Assembly: GCA_964502465.1 (NCBI GenBank)
Contig: CAZCWX010000458.1
Coordinates: 1-12,032, forward strand
Direction of reading: 5' to 3'
DNA length: 12,032 nt
Origin: CAZCWX01 sp964502465
Lineage (GTDB): Bacteria; Desulfobacterota; Binatia; Bin18
Below are positions 5,877-12,032 of this stretch, in pieces. The translations under genes and the position numbers were made by a program. Numbering within the stretch: the stretch's first letter is position 1; every line of letters begins with the position of its first letter. Under the pieces are notes generated by a model. It was not told where the DNA came from and searched no databases. It saw nothing but the letters and a program-made list of their open reading frames with translations.

Positions 5877-8290
5877 TAGTACAGCACCTTTTCCTCTTTC
5901 AATCTGGCGATCTCCTGGTCCGCATACCCAAGCACGTCGCGCATCACCTGGTCAGTATGCTGTCCCAACAGCGGGGCTGAAGCGCGTACTCCATTGGCAG
6001 CGTGTGTGAAAATCCAAGGGATGCCTGTGTGCGTGCACATGCCCACTTCTGGATGCGGGAGTTGGGCAAAAAAGCCACGTTCGTTGAGGTGAGGATCCTC
6101 AGCCAGATCTTTACTATTCATCGAGGGGAACGCCGCGACACCCGCCGCCTGCAAGCTGCGGGTGACTGCCCATTTATCGTGCTGTTCTGTCCAAGGTGTC
6201 AACAGCCGCTCGAGTTCATCCTCATTGGCTTTGCGAGCCTGCGCAGTGCGGAAACGCGCATCCGTTGCCAGCTGTGGTTGTCCGATCGCCTGACACAAGG
6301 CGTGCCACTCTTCGTCCGTCCCACACGCGATCGATACCCATTCGTCCTCTCCGGTACAACGAAAACAGTTGTGCGGCGACATCCAGGGATCACGGTTGCC
6401 GGTGCGTGGCAGTTCGACCCCATTCATCACGTAGTCCATCCATCCTTCCGGCACTAAAGCAGTCATGGCATCCCACAGCGAGACATCAATATATTGCCCT
6501 TTGCCGGTGCGCTTGCGTGCGGCAAGGGCGGCACAGATTGCCACGGCAGCGTTGATCCCAGCATTAGGATCTCCAAGCGAGAGGCCGATCTCTTGGGGAG
6601 GCCCTCCCACATAGCCAGTCAACGAGGACAAGCCGGAGAGCGGTGCCATCGCCGGACCATACCCCATGTAGTCTTTCTGCGGGCCAGTGTGACCGTAACC
6701 AGAAATCGAAGCCATGATAATATCTGGCTTGATTTTTTTCAGTTCTTCGTACCCGAATCCCAGATGCTCCATCACGCCAGTGGCAAAGTTATCAACCACA
6801 ACATCGCTCTTCTTGATGAGCTCTTTGGCGAGCGCGAGGCTCTCAGGCTTCGCGAAGTTGAGCAGGATACTCTTCTTCCCCAGGCTCCACTGGTTGAACA
6901 AACCGGACCGATTCACACCTCCCTTCATGCCAGTCGGATAGAGCGGCAAGCGTCGCGTCACATCGACTCGAGCTTGGGATTCGATTTTGATCACCTCAGC
7001 GCCAAGGTGTGCGAGGTGCATGGTGCAGTAGGGACCAGCCCATACCCAGGTGAAGTCGGTGACTCGTACGCCCTCTAATGGAAGACGGGTGTTGGGTGTT
7101 GGGTGTTGGGTGTTGGGTAACGAAGATTGAGTATTCCTTCCGTGAGCTAGCAAGCTGAGCACTTCTTGAGTGTGCTCGCCGAGCAAGGGAGCTGGGCGGC
7201 GAATTTTCCACCATGGCTCATGCAACTGATACGGAGCGCCCAGGTGAGTCAGTGTTCCTGCACGAGGATGACTCACCTCGACGAAAAAATTTCTGGAGCG
7301 AAGTTGTTCCTGCTTGGCCATTTGGCCCATAGTGAACACCGGAGCAAAACAGATCCGTCGTGCTTGCCCGATCCGCCACAGGTCTTCCACTTTCCAGTTC
7401 TGCGTCCATTCCTCCAGATACATCTTCAAAACGTCATGATTCTTGGACCGGTTCACCTGATCTTGAAAGATGTCCCAGCTGGCCCACTCGGGATTGTCCA
7501 TCAACTCAACCAGCCGCTGCCATTGATCTTCCTCCACAGCCAGAAGAAAAATGAGCCCATCTTGACACGGAAAGATTCCCCAGGGGTAGAGTTGGCGTCG
7601 GCCTAAACGCGAGGCAACCCTGCCCATATAGGTGTAGTAGATGAAGTTCTGCTCCAAAAATGAGGCGATGTATGACTGGACAGACAGGTCGATGTGCTCC
7701 CCTTTTCCGGTTTCCAAAGCACGGTAATAGGCTGCTAATGCCACCGCCGCAGCGGCTAGTGCCCCTTGAAAGTCAGCCTGGTACCCAAACGCCTTCAGTG
7801 GCGGCAAGTCCGGCCGATCAGAGGCGCCGGGACTCAACCACGCCCAACCACCACCGTTGGTCAAGGTGAGTTCGTGTGCGTTGTAGTCTTTGTACGGCCC
7901 GGTCAGCCCAAACGGTGTGACCGAACACATGACTAGCCGCGGGTTGATCTCTCGAAAAGTGTCGTAGTGAATGCCGAACTGTGTCATCAATGCCGGCGGA
8001 TAGTTGTGGACGATGAGATCAGCCCAGGCAACAAGCCGGAGCAGTTCTTCTTTGTGCTGATGGAGATCGAGTGTCATCCCGCGCTTGTTGGTATTCAAGT
8101 AGAGAAATAGTCCGCTTTTTTCCAGATCGGCGATGCTTCCTGGGAAAGGGCCACGTTGCCGTGCGCGGTCACCCGCAGGATCTTCGACTTTGATCACATC
8201 GGCACCAAGATCGGCCATGAGCTTGGTTGCGTACGCTGCTGACACGAGGTGTCCTAGCTCAAGCACTTTCACTCCTTCAAGTCCCTGCAT
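5876..8290 (-). CDS. Tandem-fused class III (CaiB/BaiF-type) CoA-transferase, two domains
   Basis: At 804 residues it is twice the usual length of about 400. Each half is a complete family III CoA-transferase, moving CoA between acyl groups through an aspartyl anhydride or thioester. Domain 1 (about 1-380) has LEGVKVLELGHLVSAAYATKL..LGADVIKVE and the likely catalytic Asp173 (YQADFQGA). Domain 2 (about 404-800) has LEGVRVTDFTWVWAGPYCT, LGAEVIKIE and likely Asp574 (LGDPNAGI). These align with Asp169 of YfdW/FRC. Both halves end in the family's APLLG(E/Q)HT motif. The halves are clearly divergent, so this is not a recent duplication. The linker (about 385-403) is encoded partly by a CCCAACA heptamer repeat and reads PNTQHPTPNT. 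No start codon lies between linker and domain 2, supporting one polypeptide. The ATG at 8290 has AAGGAGG (8304-8298) 7 nt upstream. As first gene of the block it probably activates the pathway acid to its CoA ester; the CoA donor is unknown. Confidence 0.93.
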   Translation of the reverse strand: MQGLEGVKVLELGHLVSAAYATKLMADLGADVIKVEDPAGDRARQRGPFPGSIADLEKSGLFLYLNTNKRGMTLDLHQHKEELLRLVAWADLIVHNYPPALMTQFGIHYDTFREINPRLVMCSVTPFGLTGPYKDYNAHELTLTNGGGWAWLSPGASDRPDLPPLKAFGYQADFQGALAAAAVALAAYYRALETGKGEHIDLSVQSYIASFLEQNFIYYTYMGRVASRLGRRQLYPWGIFPCQDGLIFLLAVEEDQWQRLVELMDNPEWASWDIFQDQVNRSKNHDVLKMYLEEWTQNWKVEDLWRIGQARRICFAPVFTMGQMAKQEQLRSRNFFVEVSHPRAGTLTHLGAPYQLHEPWWKIRRPAPLLGEHTQEVLSLLAHGRNTQSSLPNTQHPTPNTRLPLEGVRVTDFTWVWAGPYCTMHLAHLGAEVIKIESQARVDVTRRLPLYPTGMKGGVNRSGLFNQWSLGKKSILLNFAKPESLALAKELIKKSDVVVDNFATGVMEHLGFGYEELKKIKPDIIMASISGYGHTGPQKDYMGYGPAMAPLSGLSSLTGYVGGPPQEIGLSLGDPNAGINAAVAICAALAARKRTGKGQYIDVSLWDAMTALVPEGWMDYVMNGVELPRTGNRDPWMSPHNCFRCTGEDEWVSIACGTDEEWHALCQAIGQPQLATDARFRTAQARKANEDELERLLTPWTEQHDKWAVTRSLQAAGVAAFPSMNSKDLAEDPHLNERGFFAQLPHPEVGMCTHTGIPWIFTHAANGVRASAPLLGQHTDQVMRDVLGYADQEIARLKEEKVLY
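7087..7118. repeat. Perfect heptanucleotide tandem repeat (GGGTGTT, 4.6 copies) in coding sequence
   Basis: GGGTGTT is repeated four times without error (7087-7114), followed by GGGT. On the coding (minus) strand the unit is CCCAACA. It lies in frame within the fused CoA-transferase gene, exactly in the inter-domain linker. The unit is not a multiple of three, so gain or loss of one or two units would shift the frame and separate domain 1 from domain 2. Confidence 0.95.
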
Positions 8291-8309
8291 GCATTTCCCT
8301 CCTTTGTGG

Positions 8310-8338
8310 TTGAACCGCGAGTCACTCTACCGTATCAA
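8310..8338 (+). promoter_or_regulatory. Candidate divergent promoter for the peroxiredoxin gene
   Basis: TTGAAC (8310-8315), a 17-bp spacer and TATCAA (8333-8338) each match sigma70 boxes at four of six positions. The -10 lies inside the palindrome, so one bound regulator could block both directions. A leader of about 100 nt would result. An alternative pair, TTGCGT (8384) and TATATC (8405), has a poor 15-bp spacer. Confidence 0.25.
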
Positions 8339-8353
8339 TACGGTGACAGACAA
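8324..8353 (-). promoter_or_regulatory. Candidate sigma70-type promoter for the CoA-transferase block
   Basis: On the minus strand, TTGTCT (8353-8348) and TAGAGT (8329-8324) are separated by 18 bp. Each matches the sigma70 consensus at four of six positions. This predicts a transcript start near 8317, leaving a short leader that contains the AAGGAGG ribosome site of the gene at 8290. Found by eye; matches of this quality also occur by chance. Confidence 0.4.
8329..8344. promoter_or_regulatory. 16-bp palindrome, probable operator in the divergent promoter region
   Basis: ACCGTAT, CA, ATACGGT: two perfect 7-bp arms around a 2-bp centre. It falls within the spacer of the candidate minus-strand promoter and overlaps the candidate plus-strand -10 box. 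Size and symmetry resemble operators of TetR-like dimeric repressors of acyl-CoA metabolism; no regulator gene lies in the window, so the cognate protein is unknown. Confidence 0.5.
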
Positions 8354-8429
8354 GAGAATGACCATGATTCGTTGTCAGATGACTTGCGTGGATCCCGGAA
8401 CCAGTATATCCACAGCGTGGCTTTTCATC

Positions 8430-8437
8430 GGAGGAGG
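8430..8437 (+). promoter_or_regulatory. Ribosome binding site deciding the peroxiredoxin start
   Basis: GGAGGAGG lies 7 nt before the ATG at 8445. The frame stays open for 312 bp upstream of this point, but that stretch overlaps the divergent CoA-transferase gene and encodes nothing peroxiredoxin-like. Confidence 0.8.
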
Positions 8438-8444
8438 AAAAACA

Positions 8445-8915
8445 ATGGCTGTTGAGGAAGGAAAAGCAGCTCCCCTGTTTACCTTACAGGATGCTGCGGG
8501 AAACAAGATTGCGCTGAAAAATCTGCGCGGCAAAAACGTGATTGTGTATTTCTATCCGAAGGATGACACCCCAGGCTGCACCAAGGAGGCCTGTGGCTTC
8601 CGCGACCTGTGGAAAGAAATGCAAAAGCACGACGCCGTCGTGCTCGGTATTTCACCAGACGGCGAGGCAGCGCATAAGAAATTTGCCACGAAATATCAAC
8701 TGCCTTTCACCCTGCTCAGTGACCCGGACAAAAAGGTCATGACTGAGTACGGGGCTTTTGGCGAGAAAGTCATGTACGGCAAAAAGACCATGGGGGTCAT
8801 CCGTTCGACGGTATGGGTCGGCCCGGATGGAAAAGTGAAGAAGCACTGGAAGCGGGTTGCCAATGCGGCTGAACATCCAGCGCAGGTGCTTGCGGCGCTC
8901 ACGCAGGCAGGCTAG
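8445..8915 (+). CDS. bcp: Peroxiredoxin, BCP/PrxQ type (thioredoxin-dependent thiol peroxidase)
   Basis: A 156-residue peroxiredoxin, the usual size for BCP. It reduces hydrogen peroxide and organic hydroperoxides with electrons from thioredoxin. The motif YPKDDTPGCTKEAC places peroxidatic Cys45 and resolving Cys50 exactly as in E. coli BCP, making it an atypical two-Cys enzyme with the resolving Cys in the same helix. Thr42 and Arg120 (GVIRSTVWV) complete the active site, and the substrate loop GISPDG is present near 68-73. There is no signal peptide, so it is cytoplasmic. It starts at the ATG with GGAGGAGG 7 nt upstream. It is transcribed away from the CoA-transferase block across a 154-bp divergent region that contains a palindrome, so the two may share control. 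Codon use and length look native. Confidence 0.95.
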   Translation: MAVEEGKAAPLFTLQDAAGNKIALKNLRGKNVIVYFYPKDDTPGCTKEACGFRDLWKEMQKHDAVVLGISPDGEAAHKKFATKYQLPFTLLSDPDKKVMTEYGAFGEKVMYGKKTMGVIRSTVWVGPDGKVKKHWKRVANAAEHPAQVLAALTQAG

Positions 8916-8928
8916 GGGGGCAGACGGG

Positions 8929-8938
8929 CCTTATAAGG
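8929..8938. repeat. 10-bp palindrome CCTTATAAGG after the peroxiredoxin gene
   Basis: A perfect loop-less 10-bp palindrome lies 13 bp past the bcp stop codon. It is too short a stem for a hairpin terminator and could be a protein site or chance. Confidence 0.25.
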
Positions 8939-9006
8939 GTGGAGTTTTTATCGCGCCGTACCGAGAGTCGTCATTCCCCCAAAAAAGGAGACAGCAGGTC
9001 GGAGAA

Positions 9007-9059
9007 TGTCATTGCGAGGAGCCCTTCGACTCCGCTGCTGCGCTACGCTCGCAATGACA
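9007..9059. repeat. Palindromic interspersed repeat, TGTCATTGCGAG ends
   Basis: TGTCATTGCGAG (9007-9018) and its exact reverse complement CTCGCAATGACA (9048-9059) flank 29 bp. This is the familiar TGTCATTGCGAG type of interspersed palindrome found in many bacterial genomes, located here in the convergent gap between bcp and the GST gene. Upstream at 8969-8977 is a lone CGTCATTCC, the same 9-mer that begins the repeat at 10888, perhaps the remnant of a second element. Confidence 0.7.
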
Positions 9060-9151
9060 AGACAGCGACACGGCGGGATATTTTCATGCTCAAGGGTGCG
9101 CCGCCGGTAAATGAACATTCCTCCGAAAAAGGGACTCTGGTGCCAAAGCCA

Positions 9152-9847
9152 TCAACTCTTCCGTGCACGCTGGCCAAACAAAATCTTCTTTGCCTCCTCA
9201 GACATCTCTTGTCGTAACTCACGGCCAACCGCAAAGCCTCGTTCCACCGCGGGTCGCGCTTTCATCGTCTCATACCACCGCTTGAGATTGGGGAACTGGT
9301 TGAGATCTTGCCCCATCCGTTCGTACGCTACCACCCACGGCCACGAGGCCATGTCAGCAATAGAGTATTCACCGGCCAAGAAGTCGCGATCCTTCAGTTG
9401 AATATCCATGACCCCGTAGAGGCGGTTCACTTCATCAGTGTACCGGTTAATACCGTAAGCGATTTTCTCTGAAGCATAGTGGCGGAAATGGTTGGCCTGC
9501 CCAGACATAGGGCCGAGTCCACCCATCTGCCAGTAGAGCCATTGCAGGACTTCATACTTGCCACGCACGTCTTTTGGCATGAACCTGCCATACTTCTCGG
9601 CCAGATATTCTAGGATGGCTCCAGACTCGAACACTGAAAGAGGCCCCTTGCCATCCACTGGCTCGTGATCGACGATAGCCGGCATGCGATTGTTCGGCGA
9701 GATCCTGAGAAACTCGGGCTCGAACTGTGCGCCTGTGCCAATGTTGATCGGAACAACATTGTAAGGAACTCCCAGTTCTTCGAGTAGGATGGTCACTTTC
9801 CACCCGTTCGGTGTTGGCCAGTAGTACACGTCGATCGGCTGTGCCAT
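9152..9847 (-). CDS. yfcG: Nu-class (YfcG-like) glutathione transferase / disulfide-bond oxidoreductase
   Basis: A 231-residue two-domain GST. The N-terminal thioredoxin-like domain begins VYYWPTPNGWKVT, where T12-P-N14-G matches the glutathione-binding Thr9 and Asn11 of E. coli YfcG. FLRISPNNRMPAIVDH carries the cis-Pro (P56) and FESGAILEYLAEKYG supplies the Glu74-Ser75 pair that holds the gamma-glutamyl group. The all-helical domain keeps LQWLYWQMGGLGPMSGQ and the Asp of the N-capping box in YSIADMASWPW. The protein has no cysteine at all, consistent with YfcG, whose disulfide reductase activity depends on bound glutathione rather than a catalytic Cys. The ATG at 9847 has AGGAGG 7 nt upstream. 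It is convergent with bcp, another thiol-redox enzyme, and divergent from the second crotonase gene. The symbol is by family resemblance; orthology is not shown. Confidence 0.92.
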   Translation of the reverse strand: MAQPIDVYYWPTPNGWKVTILLEELGVPYNVVPINIGTGAQFEPEFLRISPNNRMPAIVDHEPVDGKGPLSVFESGAILEYLAEKYGRFMPKDVRGKYEVLQWLYWQMGGLGPMSGQANHFRHYASEKIAYGINRYTDEVNRLYGVMDIQLKDRDFLAGEYSIADMASWPWVVAYERMGQDLNQFPNLKRWYETMKARPAVERGFAVGRELRQEMSEEAKKILFGQRARKS

Positions 9848-9886
9848 AGTTCTGCCTCCTCTCAGAAGTTGTCCACAACGGGTTCG

Positions 9887-9914
9887 ATACTACAGAGTTG
9901 CAGTGTTGAGTAAA
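9887..9914 (-). promoter_or_regulatory. Candidate promoter for the GST gene
   Basis: On the minus strand TTTACT (9914-9909) and TAGTAT (9892-9887) are spaced by 16 bp, each four of six to consensus. They would give a leader of about 33 nt before the ATG at 9847. Just downstream is a 12-bp palindrome, GTTGT-CC-ACAAC (9868-9879), which could be an operator. Confidence 0.3.
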
Positions 9915-9958
9915 GCGGGTTAGCAATAACAGAATGTCACAGAGTCGGAGCAAAACTC

Positions 9959-10786
9959 ATGGAACTCAAAGTCGTGCAGTACGAAGTCACCAACAAGATC
10001 GCGACCATTACCCTCAAGCGTCCACACCGTATGAATGCCTGGACCGGGCGGATGCATACCGAATATCGCTGGGCGCTTGACCAGGCGGACCGGGATCCGT
10101 CAGTCCGTATCATTGTGATCACTGGTGCTGGACGCGCCTTCTGTGCGGGTGCCGACGCGCGTGCGTTGGAGGGGCACGTCGAAAAAGGTCACTATGATCC
10201 AGGGACGCCTGCTGAGCTTGCCACACCGGGTTACGGGGTGCGACCAGAGTTTGATGCAGATTTTGCCTACCACTTTGGTCTCGCCAAGCCTGTGATCGCT
10301 GCCATCAATGGTCCGGCTGCTGGTGTTGGTCTGGTGCTCGCCTGCTACGCTGACCTGCGCTTTGCCGCGGCTGGCGCCAAATTCACCACTGCACATGGCA
10401 AACTCAATCTCCCTGCCGAATTTGGACTTGCGTGGCTGCTTCCTCGGTTGATCGGTCTCACCCGTGCAAACGATCTCTTACTGTCGAGTCGTATTTGCTT
10501 GGCAGAGGAAGCGCTCTCATTCGGGCTGGTGAATGCGGTCCTGCCACCTGACGAACTGCTCCCGCACACATACGCCTATGCCCAGAATCTTATCACCACG
10601 GTCTCGCCAGGCTCACTGCGAGAGACGAAACGACAGATCTATACCGACCTCCATCGGGACGTTGGCGCGGCTGTGCGTGAATCAAACAGGCTTGTTGAAC
10701 GCATGGCAACAGAGCCCGACTTTGCCGAAGGCGTCGCGGCCTTTGGCGAAAAACGTCTCCCTCGTTGGAGAGAAAAGGAAGGCTGA
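9959..10786 (+). CDS. Enoyl-CoA hydratase/isomerase-family protein (PaaG-like active site)
   Basis: A 275-residue crotonase-fold protein. The N-terminal IATITLKRPHRMNAW is followed by the oxyanion segment AGRAFCAGADARAL (57-70), a substrate-specific insertion (about 71-100) and the second oxyanion segment NGPAAGVG (117-124). Then come ADLRFAAAGAKF and FGLVNAVLP. The first crotonase Glu position reads Val126 (GVGLVLAC). In the following loop, LNLPAEFGLAWLLPRL puts Glu154 where PaaG-type isomerases have their single catalytic Asp (VPDSGGTW). One-acid isomerase or hydratase chemistry is thus plausible, unlike the paralogue at 4973-5773, which lacks an acid at these sites. The start has a modest GGAG 8 nt upstream. 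It stands alone on the plus strand, divergent from the GST gene, and its link to the minus-strand block is unproven. Confidence 0.88.
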   Translation: MELKVVQYEVTNKIATITLKRPHRMNAWTGRMHTEYRWALDQADRDPSVRIIVITGAGRAFCAGADARALEGHVEKGHYDPGTPAELATPGYGVRPEFDADFAYHFGLAKPVIAAINGPAAGVGLVLACYADLRFAAAGAKFTTAHGKLNLPAEFGLAWLLPRLIGLTRANDLLLSSRICLAEEALSFGLVNAVLPPDELLPHTYAYAQNLITTVSPGSLRETKRQIYTDLHRDVGAAVRESNRLVERMATEPDFAEGVAAFGEKRLPRWREKEG

Positions 10787-10887
10787 AGAATGCACTATTG
10801 ATCAGTCGGTTTGAATTTGAGGGGGGTTGTCATTCTGAGTCAATCATAGCACGAGGCGCTCAGCGTAAAGGCAGAAACAAGACGCTC

Positions 10888-10963
10888 CGTCATTCCCGCG
10901 TAGGCGGGAATCCAGTTTTCTGTTCCTGGATTCCGGGTCTCGCGGTGCTCGCCCGGAATGACG
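10888..10963. repeat. Nested three-stem palindromic repeat, CGTCATTCC ends
   Basis: The outer arms CGTCATTCC (10888-10896) and GGAATGACG (10955-10963) are exact reverse complements. Inside, ATTCCCGC/GTAG/GCGGGAAT (10892-10911) forms an 8-bp hairpin and AATCCAG (10909-10915) pairs with CTGGATT (10926-10932). The ATTCCCGC...GCGGGAAT core resembles the ATTCCC-N8-GGGAAT repeats (dRS3-like) known from Neisseria and widespread elsewhere. A lone TGTCATTCTGAG at 10828-10839 may be half of another element. It sits in the convergent gap 10787-11008, where I see no gene. Confidence 0.7.
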
Positions 10964-11008
10964 GGCGGGTGAGGGTAATAGCCGGGGTAAGCCCAATGAA
11001 GATCCGCT

Positions 11009-12032
11009 TTAATGCAACGTCTCTCCGTAGCTGACCAGATACTCCTGCGGCACGGTAAAGTTGAAGAGTTTTGCCGCGTTAAGGCCAAGGATTTTGGCAC
11101 GCTGTTTATCGCTGAGGTCTCCCATCTGCCGCTCAATCGCTTCAGCGGAATGCGGCCAGGACCCTTCGTGGTGCGGGTAATCATTCGCCCACAGGCAGTT
11201 GTCCACCAGGTTGTACTTGACCGCGAGATCGATTCCTACCCGATCCTCTTGGAAGGAGCAGTAGCCATGTTCATGGAAATATTCGCTGGGAAGCTTCTTC
11301 AACTTCGGCCATGCCCACATGTGGTGCTTCTTATACGCTTCGTCCATCGCATCAATCGCCCACGCGACCCAGCCGATGCCACACTCAATGGCAGCAAAGC
11401 GTAGCTTGGGGAAACGCTCCAGCACCCCCGATGCACACATATTGGCAATCGGCTCGACGGTTGGTGCCAACGAGTGGGAGACATAATTGATGACTGCCCC
11501 TCCATCTTTACGGGCAGCGCGGGGGTCGCGTCCGGTCGAAATATGGAACGTGATGGGCAAGCCGGTGTCTTGGATTACCTCCCACAAGGGATCAAACATC
11601 GGCAGATTATAGTTGGGATGTCGGGCATCATGGGCACCAAAGATCGGTTTGCAGGGTAGGGTGAGGCCACGGTAGCCCATCTTGGCGACACGTTTGACTT
11701 CAGCAATCGAGTTCTCGAGATCGCCTGTGGCAAGGCACGCCATCGGCGACATGCGGTCATTGTACTTGCTAAACACTTCCCAGGCCCAATCATTATAGAC
11801 ACGGCACTGGGCCATAGCGAACTGCGGATCCGGCGTCGCCCACATCGCCAATCCCTTGTTGGGGAAAATGATCTCGGCATCGACACCGTCTCGCGCCATA
11901 TCCTTGAGACGTTGCTCTGGATCAGCACCAGATTTCTGCCGCTCCAGATCTTCCCCTTGGAAAACAGAGTCATGCAACCGCGACCGCTGAAAGCCTTCTG
12001 AGACACTCCATTTCACGCCCTTTTCATCCACC
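11009..12032 (-). CDS. Amidohydrolase_2-family metal hydrolase/decarboxylase, N-terminus beyond window
   Basis: About 340 residues of an amidohydrolase-2 (ACMSD-like) TIM-barrel protein are visible; the frame is still open at the window edge, so the start lies outside. The GTG at 12031 is only the first possible codon in view. The N-terminal metal motif (a D-x-H or H-x-H near the start in this family) is therefore missing. Visible conserved parts, numbered from that GTG, are RLKDMARDGVDAEIIFPN (41-58), a barrel strand with metal-ligand His163 (PITFHIST), AIECGIGW with Glu216, and the catalytic or metal Asp284 in WANDYPHHEG. ILGLNAAKLFNF closes the family C-terminus. Members decarboxylate or hydrolyse carboxylated rings and amides; the substrate here is unknown. 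It ends at TAG-free TGA/TAA-type termination at the 11009 boundary, convergent with the second crotonase gene. Confidence 0.87.
   Translation of the reverse strand, partial: VDEKGVKWSVSEGFQRSRLHDSVFQGEDLERQKSGADPEQRLKDMARDGVDAEIIFPNKGLAMWATPDPQFAMAQCRVYNDWAWEVFSKYNDRMSPMACLATGDLENSIAEVKRVAKMGYRGLTLPCKPIFGAHDARHPNYNLPMFDPLWEVIQDTGLPITFHISTGRDPRAARKDGGAVINYVSHSLAPTVEPIANMCASGVLERFPKLRFAAIECGIGWVAWAIDAMDEAYKKHHMWAWPKLKKLPSEYFHEHGYCSFQEDRVGIDLAVKYNLVDNCLWANDYPHHEGSWPHSAEAIERQMGDLSDKQRAKILGLNAAKLFNFTVPQEYLVSYGETLH

Noticed and set aside
6494..7078. Plus-strand frame of 194 codons opposite CoA-transferase domain 2
   Set aside because: Fully antisense to conserved catalytic-domain coding sequence, with no recognisable domain.
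7087..7118. Possible CRISPR array
   Set aside because: Units are 7 bp and directly adjacent with no spacers, and there are no cas genes.
6996..7214. Separate small gene over the linker of the CoA-transferase
   Set aside because: An out-of-frame reading of the same heptamer repeat and domain 2 start; no homology or ribosome site.
8133..8444. N-terminal extension of the peroxiredoxin frame
   Set aside because: It overlaps the divergent CoA-transferase gene, has no ribosome site, and would add 104 residues without homology ahead of a full-length BCP.
9869..9878. TTGTCCACA, a close match to a DnaA box, within a 12-bp palindrome
   Set aside because: A single isolated box in a short divergent promoter gap, with no AT-rich region, no box cluster and no dnaA/dnaN neighbours. 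Chance or an operator is more likely.

Overview
The window is about 12 kb of moderately GC-rich (roughly 55%), densely coded bacterial DNA. It holds ten protein genes, two of them cut by the window edges, and no RNA gene, IS element or CRISPR array that I can recognise. The mix of class III CoA-transferases, enoyl-CoA hydratases, an SDR, amidohydrolases and a YfcG-type GST fits a metabolically versatile uncultured bacterium. Lineages formerly lumped in Deltaproteobacteria, such as Binatia, or Tectomicrobia are a guess from gene content only.

Layout. At 1-858 (+) is the 3' part of a BNR/Asp-box beta-propeller protein. A five-gene minus-strand block follows, read from 8290 down to 1189: a double-domain CoA-transferase, an enoyl-CoA hydratase-like protein, an SDR dehydrogenase, an alpha/beta hydrolase and a D-aminoacylase-like amidohydrolase. 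Gaps are about 95-260 bp and most starts have strong ribosome binding sites. The order suggests a CoA-dependent catabolic route: CoA transfer, crotonase-fold chemistry, alcohol oxidation, then ester, thioester or amide hydrolysis. The substrate cannot be read from sequence. Divergent from this block is a peroxiredoxin gene (8445-8915, +). Next come a YfcG-like glutathione transferase (9152-9847, -), a divergent second enoyl-CoA hydratase-like gene (9959-10786, +), and the 3' part of an amidohydrolase_2 gene (11009 to the edge, -).

Non-coding structure is the most distinctive part. Each of the three convergent gaps (859-1188, 8916-9151, 10787-11008) carries palindromic interspersed repeats. 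A two-hairpin element occurs twice (1042-1097 and 3913-3970) with identical 9-bp ends, identical loop triplets and stems that differ in sequence but still pair. A perfect heptanucleotide tandem repeat (7087-7118) lies inside the CoA-transferase gene, exactly in the linker between its two domains. A 16-bp palindrome (8329-8344) sits where two divergent promoter candidates overlap, between the CoA-transferase and peroxiredoxin genes. I did not find a complete new defence or mobile system. The repeat-in-linker fusion and the covarying double-hairpin element are the observations most worth following.
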